The position numbers and the translations under genes are program-made. From Bradyrhizobium lablabi (GTDB lineage: Bacteria; Pseudomonadota; Alphaproteobacteria; Rhizobiales; Xanthobacteraceae), in contig NZ_LT670844.1 of the NCBI RefSeq assembly GCF_900141755.1, positions 3,348,001 through 3,412,000 on the forward strand: a DNA stretch of 64,000 nucleotides, given 5' to 3'. The notes below the pieces were generated by a model that ran no database searches, was not told the DNA's origin, and saw only the letters and a list, made by a program, of their open reading frames with translations. Below, piece by piece: positions 54,133 through 61,187 of this stretch (positions within the stretch are counted from its first letter, which is position 1; every line of letters starts with the position of its first letter).

Positions 54133-55490
54133 TCATTTGCGCTAGGTTTAGCTCTGGACACAAGGAATCGCGATATGATTCAAGCTTGGGATGAAGATTC
54201 GCCCTGAGATTTTGGATCACTGGCCGGAGGTGAGCGCGCGCCTTCCGGCGGATTTTGACGTGGAAGCAACGGCGCGGGCGCGAGGCGCCTTCACGCGGGC
54301 GCGGGAAATCAAGAACGCTGAAACGCTGTTGCGGCTGGCGCTGGCCTATGGAGGCCTCGGAATGTCGCTGCGCGAGACCTGTGCGTGGGCTGAGGCCGGC
54401 GGGATCGTCAGCTTGTCCGACCCATCCCTGCTCGATCGGCTGTGCAAAGCAGCGCCTTGGCTCGGCGACATTGTGGCTGCGCTGATTGCCGAACAGGCAA
54501 AAGTACCCGCTGGACGCTGGGCCGGGTATCGCTTGCGTGCATTGGATGGAACGTCGATCTGCCAACCGGGAGCTGACCGCACGACATGGCGCCTGCATGT
54601 CGGCTACGACCTGGCAACGGGTCAAGTCGATCAGCTCGAGTTGACCGACGGGTATGGTGCCGAGAACCTTCAGCGCCTCACCTACCGGCCGGGCGATATC
54701 GTGCTGGGTGATCGCTACTATGCGCGACCGCGCGATCTGCGGCCCGTGGTGGAGGCCGGTGCAGACTTCATCGTGCGGACCGGCTGGAACTCGTTACGCC
54801 TGTTGCAGGCGAACGGCGAGCCTTTCGATCTCTTTGCCGCACTTGCCGCTCAGGCCGAACAGCTAAGCGAGGTGCAGGTTCGCATCCACGAAGGCATCAC
54901 GGGGTCTCCACCACCGGAGCCGCTGATGCTGCGCCTCATTATCCGACGCAAGGACCCGGAACAGGCGCAAGCCGAGCAGAAGCGTCTGCTCAAAGACGCC
55001 AAGAAGCGCGGCCGGCAACCCGACCCGCGCAGTCTCGAGGCGGCGAAGTACATTCTTCTCCTGACCTCGCTGCCGGTCGCCGCCTTCCCGCCGTCCGAGA
55101 TCCTCGCCCTTTATCGCTTTCGCTGGCAAATCGAGCTGGCGTTCAAAAGGTTCAAAAGCCTGGCCGGCCTCGATCTGCTGCCGGCCAAGAAGCCTGAACT
55201 CGCGCGAGCATGGATCTACGCAAGGCTGATCGTCGCCATCATCGCCGAACAGATTGCCGGGCAAGTCCCGGACTCTTCCCCCTCTGGACCCGGCACCACG
55301 CGCAAGCCCATCGCGCTGGCGTCTCATGAAGATAGCCCTCGCCACCATTTGCGCCGCCATTCGCGGCCCACTCCTGTGGCAAACTGTCTGCAACCTCTTC
55401 ACCAAAATCCGTCGTCACCTCTGTGAGCCACCGCGCCGACGCCGAAAACAATGCGACTATCTCAACGCACGCTTAACCTAGCGCAAATGA
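54133..55490 (+). mobile_element. IS4-type insertion sequence, 1358 bp
   Basis: Terminal inverted repeats TCATTTGCGCTAGGTTTAG (54133-54151) and its near-perfect complement at 55472-55490. The 9-base target duplication CCCCAACCC is present on both sides (54124-54132 and 55491-55499). One transposase gene fills the element. The target was a palindromic repeat, which is rejoined exactly if the IS and one duplicate are removed. The perfect duplication indicates a recent insertion. Confidence 0.93.
54191..55426 (+). CDS. IS4-family transposase, probable 3' frameshift
   Basis: DDE transposase, 411 codons. Signs of the IS4 family are RLRALDGTSICQPG with the first Asp, IVLGDRYYARPRDL with the second, and the YREK signature in ALYRFRWQIELAFKRFKSL. 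After IAGQVPDSSPSGPG the frame turns to atypical RKPIALASHEDSPRHHLRRH, while the next frame encodes WRLMKIALATICAAIRGPLL and ends CDYLNARLT* at 55481, just short of the terminal repeat. A one-step frameshift near 55290-55310 is therefore likely. The catalytic part is intact, so activity is uncertain rather than lost. Confidence 0.85.
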   Translation: MKIRPEILDHWPEVSARLPADFDVEATARARGAFTRAREIKNAETLLRLALAYGGLGMSLRETCAWAEAGGIVSLSDPSLLDRLCKAAPWLGDIVAALIAEQAKVPAGRWAGYRLRALDGTSICQPGADRTTWRLHVGYDLATGQVDQLELTDGYGAENLQRLTYRPGDIVLGDRYYARPRDLRPVVEAGADFIVRTGWNSLRLLQANGEPFDLFAALAAQAEQLSEVQVRIHEGITGSPPPEPLMLRLIIRRKDPEQAQAEQKRLLKDAKKRGRQPDPRSLEAAKYILLLTSLPVAAFPPSEILALYRFRWQIELAFKRFKSLAGLDLLPAKKPELARAWIYARLIVAIIAEQIAGQVPDSSPSGPGTTRKPIALASHEDSPRHHLRRHSRPTPVANCLQPLHQNPSSPL

Positions 55491-55527
55491 CCCCAACCCT
55501 CTCCCCGCGAAGAGCGCGGCGAGGGAG
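55491..55527. repeat. Palindromic repeat, right part (after the IS)
   Basis: CCCCAACCCTCTCCCCGCGAAGAGCGCGGCGAGGGAGCG completes the unit begun at 54016; its first nine bases are the second copy of the IS target duplication. Confidence 0.88.
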
Positions 55528-55535
55528 CGATAGAG

Positions 55536-58169
55536 TCACGTCCCCTTTGGCTTGACCCGGCGCGTCGGCATCGCGCTGGCCGGGTCTTCCGGCCAGGGAT
55601 GGCGGGGATAGCGCCCGCGCAGATCGGAACGTACCGCCGCATAACTGCCGCGCCAAAACCCGGGCAGATCGCGCGTCACCTGCACCGGGCGGTGCGCCGG
55701 CGACAATAGTTCGAGCACCAGCGGCACCGCGCCTTTCGCGATCGACGGATGGGTGTTGAGCCCGAACAATTCCTGTAAGCGGACTGCAATGGTCGGCCCC
55801 TGCTCGGCCTCATAGTCGATCGCAAGCTGAGTGCCGGTCGGCGCCTCGAAATGCGTCGGCGCCTCGCGTTCCAGCCGCGCGCGCAATTCCCACGGCAATA
55901 GCGACATCAGCGCATCCGACAGATCACTGGGCGAAAACTCCCTCAGCGAAATCTTGTCATAGAGCGCCGGCACCAGCCATGCCTCGCGCTGTTCCGCGAG
56001 CGCGCCATCGCTCAAATCGGGCCAAAGATTCTGTGGAGTTTCTGCCTCGGCCTTGCGCAAGAACATCACGCGATCGCGCCACTGCTTTAGCGGCTTTGAC
56101 CAAGGCAGTTTGTCGAGGCCGGCGGCGATCAGCCCATCGGCCAGCACGCGCGCAGTTTCCGCCGAGGGCGATAGCGCCAGTGGCGCTTCCGACAGCGTGA
56201 TCGCATGCAATGTCTTTTTCCGACGCGCGCGCAAGGCCATTGCATTGCGATCGAACGAAACTTCGTCCGCGCTCTCGATCTGATCCGCAAAGTGCTGCTC
56301 GATCTCGCCTTGCATGATCGGCGCCGCCAGCAGAATGCGGCCCTGGGCAGCAGTTCCCGTGAGTTCGGCGACCGCGATATAGGGCGCGCGCGCCAGTGCT
56401 GAGGTCTGCTCGACCGCGGCGCCCCGCCCATTCGCAAGCACAAAACTGCCATTGCCGCGGTTGCGCGCGACGCGGTCGGGAAACGCAAACGCGAGCATGA
56501 TTCCGGTAGAGGGTTCGTCAGGCGGGCGGAAGTCCTTCCGCTCCCCTCCCCCTTGCGGGGAGGGGTCGGGGAAGGGGGTGCCCCGAACTCGGACCACCGT
56601 TGTGGCCCCCTCTCCCCGACCTCGAGAGCGAGCTTCGCTCGCCTCGGACCCCGCAAGGGGGGCGGGAGAAGAAAGAGCGCCCTCGGTGGCTGCCACCTGC
56701 GAGGCCCAGCGCTGCGCGAGGCTGCGCGCGCTGGAGGCGCGCTGCGAGCGGTCGCGGCGGAACTGATCGAGCCTATAATCGAGATCGACGCTGTCGCCGC
56801 CGAGCCCGCGCTCGGTGAGAACGGCGGCAATCTCCGAAGCCTCCTCGCCCGCGCCGAGCCGATGCGAATCCACGATCATGCGCGCCAGCCGCGGCGGCAG
56901 CGCCAGGGCGCGCAGGCTTTTGCCTTCCGCCGTGATCCGGCCGTCGGCATCGAGCGCGCCGAGTTCACGAAGCAGGCTGCGCGCCTCCTTCAGCGCGGGC
57001 ACCGGCGGGGGATCGAGGAACGCCAGCGTTGCGGGATCGCTGACGCCCCATTGCGCGAGGTCGAGCAGGAGCGACGAAAGATCGGCGCTCAAAATTTCGG
57101 GCTGGGTGTAGGCCGCAAGCGAGGCGGTCTGCGGCTCATCCCATAGCCGATAGCACACGCCGGGTTCAGTGCGGCCGGCGCGGCCGCGGCGCTGATCGAC
57201 CGCGGCGCGCGCCGCGCGCACGGTCTCCAGGCGCGTCAGCCCGATATCCGGCTCATAACGCGGTACCCGCGCCATGCCGGAATCGACGACAATCCTGACG
57301 CCTTCGATGGTCAGCGACGTCTCCGCGATCGATGTCGCCAGCACCACCTTGCGGCGTCCTTTCGGCGCCGGCGCGATGGCGCGGTCCTGCACACTGGCGT
57401 CGAGCGCGCCGAACAGCGGCACGATTTCGATGCTCGCATCGTGGACACGCTCGGCGAGAAAATTCTGGGTGCGGCGGATCTCAGCGGCACCCGGCAGGAA
57501 CGCCAGCACCGAGCCGGGATCGGCGCGCAGTGCGGTTGCGATCGCATCCGCCATCTGCCGCTCCAGCGGCGCATCGGCTTTTCGGCCGAGATAACGCGTC
57601 TCGACCGGATAGGCGCGGCCCTCGCTCGCGATCACCGGTGCCTCGCCAAGCAATTTTGCGACGCGAGCGCCGTCGAGCGTTGCCGACATCACGAGGATGC
57701 GCAGGTCCTCGCGCAAGCCGGTTTGCGCATCGCGCGCCAGCGCCAGGCCCAAATCAGCGTCGAGCGAGCGCTCGTGAAATTCGTCGAACAGGATGGCGGC
57801 CACGCCTGACAATTCCGGATCGTCGAGAATCTGCCGCGAAAAAATGCCTTCGGTGACGACTTCGATCCTGGTCGCGCGCGACACCTTTGAGCCGAAGCGG
57901 ACGCGGTAGCCGACGGTCTCGCCGACGCGCTCGCCGATCGTGTGCGCCATGCGCTCGGCGCTGGCACGGGCCGCAATCCGCCGCGGCTCCAGCACGACGA
58001 TCTTTTTGCCGTTCGCCCAGGGCTCATCGAGCAGCGCCAGCGGTACCCGCGTGGTCTTGCCGGCGCCGGGCGGCGCCACCAGCACGGCGGCGTTTTGGCC
58101 GGCCAGCGTGCGTGCGAGATCGTCGAGGACGGCGTCGATCGGGAGGGGGGTGTCGAAGGAGCGGGGCAA
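55536..58169 (-). CDS. hrpB: ATP-dependent helicase HrpB with in-frame repeat insert
   Basis: DEAH-box helicase of 877 codons. Walker A PPGAGKTTR (33-41), DEFHER (129-134), QRRGRAGRTEPGVCYRLW as the motif VI region, then the helicase-associated and HrpB C-terminal domains ending PWPEDPASAMPTRRV. Residues ~499-543 (SSPAPLAGSEASEARSRGRG, then TPFPDPSPQGGGERKDF) are encoded by a palindromic repeat at 56541-56671, inserted in frame between AQRWASQVAATEGA and DEPSTGIMLAFAFPDR. The rest is continuous, so the protein is probably functional. Cellular role in RNA metabolism is not well defined for the family. Confidence 0.92.
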   Translation of the reverse strand: MPRSFDTPLPIDAVLDDLARTLAGQNAAVLVAPPGAGKTTRVPLALLDEPWANGKKIVVLEPRRIAARASAERMAHTIGERVGETVGYRVRFGSKVSRATRIEVVTEGIFSRQILDDPELSGVAAILFDEFHERSLDADLGLALARDAQTGLREDLRILVMSATLDGARVAKLLGEAPVIASEGRAYPVETRYLGRKADAPLERQMADAIATALRADPGSVLAFLPGAAEIRRTQNFLAERVHDASIEIVPLFGALDASVQDRAIAPAPKGRRKVVLATSIAETSLTIEGVRIVVDSGMARVPRYEPDIGLTRLETVRAARAAVDQRRGRAGRTEPGVCYRLWDEPQTASLAAYTQPEILSADLSSLLLDLAQWGVSDPATLAFLDPPPVPALKEARSLLRELGALDADGRITAEGKSLRALALPPRLARMIVDSHRLGAGEEASEIAAVLTERGLGGDSVDLDYRLDQFRRDRSQRASSARSLAQRWASQVAATEGALSSPAPLAGSEASEARSRGRGEGATTVVRVRGTPFPDPSPQGGGERKDFRPPDEPSTGIMLAFAFPDRVARNRGNGSFVLANGRGAAVEQTSALARAPYIAVAELTGTAAQGRILLAAPIMQGEIEQHFADQIESADEVSFDRNAMALRARRKKTLHAITLSEAPLALSPSAETARVLADGLIAAGLDKLPWSKPLKQWRDRVMFLRKAEAETPQNLWPDLSDGALAEQREAWLVPALYDKISLREFSPSDLSDALMSLLPWELRARLEREAPTHFEAPTGTQLAIDYEAEQGPTIAVRLQELFGLNTHPSIAKGAVPLVLELLSPAHRPVQVTRDLPGFWRGSYAAVRSDLRGRYPRHPWPEDPASAMPTRRVKPKGT
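56541..56671. repeat. Palindromic repeat inside hrpB coding sequence
   Basis: CTCCCCTCCCCCTTGCGGGG and CCCCGCAAGGGGGGCGGGAG are inverted ends, with GGGGAAGGGGGTGCCCCG and GTGGCCCCCTCTCCCCG inside: the CCCTCGCCCCGC family. About 131 bases plus junction bases preserve the reading frame and contain no stop in the hrpB frame. Confidence 0.9.
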
Positions 58170-58188
58170 AAATTCATCCGTTCATGCT

Positions 58189-58380
58189 CCCTCGCCCCGC
58201 TCTTGCGGGGAGAGGGTTGGGGTGAGGGGCCCTATCCGCGAATTCTAGCGTCTCAACTGCGGAAGCTCCCCCTCACCCGGATCGCACCGGACGATGCGGA
58301 GCCTGTCATCGGGCGCGCGTTCGCGCGACCCGTTGGCATCGCCGAGGCGATCCGACCTCTCCCCGCAAGCGGGGCGAGGT
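58189..58380. repeat. Palindromic repeat (CCCTCGCCCCGC type), long variant
   Basis: Ends CCCTCGCCCCGCTCTTGCGG and CCCCGCAAGCGGGGCGAGG; the middle carries an extra CCTGTCATCGGGCGCGCGTTCG block like that in the GTCAT family, suggesting that one repeat was inserted into another. Confidence 0.9.
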
Positions 58381-58390
58381 AAGACAGGCA

Positions 58391-59710
58391 TCACTTCCTT
58401 GGCTCAAGCCCCCGCCCGACGCTCTCATAGATAAATCCCAGCGCGGCCATGTCCTCGGGGCGGTAGATGTTGCGGAGATCGACGACCAAGGGGTGGGCCA
58501 GTTCGCGCTTCAGGCGATCCAGGTCGAGCGTGCGGTATTGCACCCATTCGGTCACCACCACCATCGCGTCCGCGCCGCGCACGCAGGCATAGGGATCGTC
58601 GCAATATTCGATGTCGGGCAGTTCGCGCCGCGCCTGTTCCATGCCGACCGGATCGTGCGCACGCACCTTGGCACCGAGGTCGAGCAGTCCGGTGACCAGC
58701 GGGATCGATGGCGCCTCGCGCATGTCGTCGGTGTCGGGCTTGAAGGTGAGACCGAGCACGGCGACCGTCTTGCCGCGCAGGCTGCCGCCGGCGGCACTGG
58801 AGACCTTGCGCGCCATCGCGCGCTTGCGGTTGTCGTTGACCGCGAGCACGGCTTCGACGATCCGCAACTGCACGTCATGATCGAGCGCGATTTTTACGAG
58901 TGCGCGGGTATCCTTGGGAAAGCAGGAGCCCCCAAAACCCGGGCCGGCATGCAGGAATTTCGAGCCGATCCGGTTGTCGAGCCCAATGCCGCGCGCGACT
59001 TCCTGCACGTCGGCGCCGACTTTTTCGGCGAGATCGGCGATCTCGTTGATGAAGGTGATCTTGGTGGCGAGGAACGCATTGGCCGCGTATTTGATCAGTT
59101 CCGCGGTGCGCCGCGCGGTAAACATCAACGGCGCCTTGTTGAGCGACAGCGGCCGGTAGACATCGCCGAGCACCTTGCGCGCGCGCTCGTCCGAGGTGCC
59201 AATCACGATGCGGTCGGGAAATTTGAAATCCCGGATCGCGGCGCCCTCGCGCAGGAATTCCGGGTTCGAGGCGATCACGACGTCCGCCGACGGATTGGTT
59301 TCGCGAATCAGCCGCTCGACCTCATCGCCGGTGCCGACCGGCACGGTCGATTTGGTGACCACCACGGTGAAGCCGGAAAGCACGGCGGCGATCTCGCGCG
59401 CGGCAGCGTGGACATAGCTCAGATCGGCGTGGCCGTCGCCGCGCCGCGACGGCGTTCCGACCGCGATGAACACGGCATCGGCATCGGCGACGGGCGCGGC
59501 GAGGTCGGTGGTGAAATCGAGCCGTCCGGCCTTGACATTGGAGTTAACCAGCGCGTCGAGACCGGGCTCGAAAATCGGGATTTCGCCGCGGCGCAGCGCC
59601 GCGATCTTGTCGCCATCCTTGTCCACACAGGTGACCTGGTGGCCGAAATCGGCAAAGCAGGCGCCGGAAACCAGCCCCACATAGCCCGTGCCAATCATGG
59701 CGATGCGCAT
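58391..59710 (-). CDS. UDP-glucose 6-dehydrogenase
   Basis: Oxidises UDP-glucose to UDP-glucuronate for exopolysaccharide or lipid A modification. The ATG at 59710 gives 439 residues. NAD-binding IGTGYVGLVSGACF (6-19), TKSTVPVGTG, EIADLAEKVGADVQEVARGI, the catalytic cysteine near residue 262 in GFGGSCFPKDTRAL and GLTFKPDTDDMREAP are all present. Divergent from the acyltransferase gene. Confidence 0.94.
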   Translation of the reverse strand: MRIAMIGTGYVGLVSGACFADFGHQVTCVDKDGDKIAALRRGEIPIFEPGLDALVNSNVKAGRLDFTTDLAAPVADADAVFIAVGTPSRRGDGHADLSYVHAAAREIAAVLSGFTVVVTKSTVPVGTGDEVERLIRETNPSADVVIASNPEFLREGAAIRDFKFPDRIVIGTSDERARKVLGDVYRPLSLNKAPLMFTARRTAELIKYAANAFLATKITFINEIADLAEKVGADVQEVARGIGLDNRIGSKFLHAGPGFGGSCFPKDTRALVKIALDHDVQLRIVEAVLAVNDNRKRAMARKVSSAAGGSLRGKTVAVLGLTFKPDTDDMREAPSIPLVTGLLDLGAKVRAHDPVGMEQARRELPDIEYCDDPYACVRGADAMVVVTEWVQYRTLDLDRLKRELAHPLVVDLRNIYRPEDMAALGFIYESVGRGLEPRK

Positions 59711-59878
59711 CAAATCACCTTGCCCGTCATCGTTAAGAATTCGAGCGCGTCTTAAAGCATTTCCGCCCCCGGGGGAAAGGGGAAGGTTCCGGAAATCGGC
59801 ATGTCATTTGTATGAATAAAGGAGAATGAAACCTAACGGTCCGATGATGCCGCAACGGCGCGCCGAAAAGGGACACCG

Positions 59879-60946
59879 ATGACTGGAAACGGCACATCCG
59901 CCCTCACCGAGCGTTTCGCGGGCTCAGTGCCCGGGCGCGTCGATTGGGTGGATTACGCCAAGGGCATCTGCATCGTCATGGTGGTGATGATGCATTCGGT
60001 GCTGGGCGTCGAACTGGCCGCCGGCCAGACCGGTTTCATGCATCTTCTGGTGATGTTCGCCAAACCGTTCCGGATGCCGGATTTCTTCCTGATCTCGGGC
60101 CTGTTCCTGTCAGTTGTCATCGACCGCGACTGGCGGACCTATCTCGACCGCAAGGTCGTGCATTTTGCCTATTTTTACGTGTTGTGGGTGACGATCCAGT
60201 TCGGCTTCAAGGCGCCAGGCTTCGCCGCCGAGACCAGCTGGGCCCATGTCGGCTACCTTTACCTGGAATCCTTCATCGAGCCGTTCGGCACGTTGTGGTT
60301 CATCTATCTGCTGCCGCTGTTCTTTGTCGTGACGAAAGCTGCGCGCAAATTACCGCCGCTCCTGGTCTGGGTCGTTTTGGCCCTGCTGGAGAGCGCACAT
60401 GTCGCGACCGGCTGGACCGTGATCGACGAGTTCTGCGCGCGCTTCGTCTATTTCTATTCCGGCTACCTGTTCGCCGGCTATGTGTTCGCATTGTCCGATC
60501 GCGCGCGGGCGCATCCTGCGCTGGCGCTTGCCGGACTGGCGCTCTGGGCGCTCCTCAATGGCGGCCTGGTGGCCTCAGGTTTGAGCGAATGGCCGGTTGT
60601 TTCGCTGCTGCTCGGGCTTTGCGGCGCCTGCGCCATTGTCATCCTGGGCACGCTACTGGCGCGGGCGCATTGGCTGAATTTCCTGCGCTTTTGCGGCGGG
60701 CATTCGATCGTGATCTATCTGGCGTTTTTCCTGCCGATGGCCGCGACGCGGACGCTGTTACTGCGGTCAGGGTTGATCCCCGATATCGGGACCATCTCGC
60801 TGATCGTCACGGTCGTGGGCGTCGCCGGGGCCATTGCCATCTGGCGGATCGCGCTTATGCTCGGCGCCAATTTCCTGTTCGAGCGCCCGGCCGCGTTCTG
60901 GATCGCGCCGAAAAAGCCGCAAGCCGCGCTGCAGGCGGCGGAATAG
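59879..60946 (+). CDS. Acyltransferase-3 family membrane protein
   Basis: Integral membrane O-acyltransferase of 355 residues with about ten helices. The family start is WVDYAKGICIVMVVMMHSVL, with the catalytic-type histidine in MHS, followed by KPFRMPDFFLISGLFLS, and FGTLWFIYLLPLFFVV later. Such enzymes acetylate or succinylate surface polysaccharides or osmoregulated glucans. The neighbouring UDP-glucose dehydrogenase hints at exopolysaccharide, but the acceptor is unknown. Confidence 0.87.
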   Translation: MTGNGTSALTERFAGSVPGRVDWVDYAKGICIVMVVMMHSVLGVELAAGQTGFMHLLVMFAKPFRMPDFFLISGLFLSVVIDRDWRTYLDRKVVHFAYFYVLWVTIQFGFKAPGFAAETSWAHVGYLYLESFIEPFGTLWFIYLLPLFFVVTKAARKLPPLLVWVVLALLESAHVATGWTVIDEFCARFVYFYSGYLFAGYVFALSDRARAHPALALAGLALWALLNGGLVASGLSEWPVVSLLLGLCGACAIVILGTLLARAHWLNFLRFCGGHSIVIYLAFFLPMAATRTLLLRSGLIPDIGTISLIVTVVGVAGAIAIWRIALMLGANFLFERPAAFWIAPKKPQAALQAAE

Positions 60947-60968
60947 GTCTTCGCGCCCCAAGCAAGCT

Positions 60969-61110
60969 GTCATCGCGCGGCATAGCCGTCCGAAGGACGG
61001 CGTCGCTTCCGCTCGCCTATGACCGGGCGACCCAGTACGCCGCGAAGCCTGTGATAAAGCTTTGACGCCTCTGGAATACTGGGTCACCCGCTTTCGCGGG
61101 TGACGACAGC
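60969..61110. repeat. Palindromic repeat (GTCATCGC mosaic)
   Basis: Starts GTCATCGCGCGGCATAGCCG, holds CCGAAGGACGGCGTCGCTTC (inverted copy of the inner part of 30426-30550), then CGACCCAGTACGCC..GAATACTGGGTCACCCGC and ends GGGTGACGACAGC. It is a mosaic of two repeat families. Confidence 0.85.
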
Positions 61111-61187
61111 TTGTATTGTGTTTGGGTAACGCCAAAAAACGAGCATCAAAGGCTGTCATTCCCCGCAAAAATCCCTAAATTTCGGCC

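Noticed and set aside
26006..61110. The regular hairpin units considered as a CRISPR array.
   Set aside because: They are 90-200 bases long, dispersed between genes kilobases apart, without regular spacers or cas genes.
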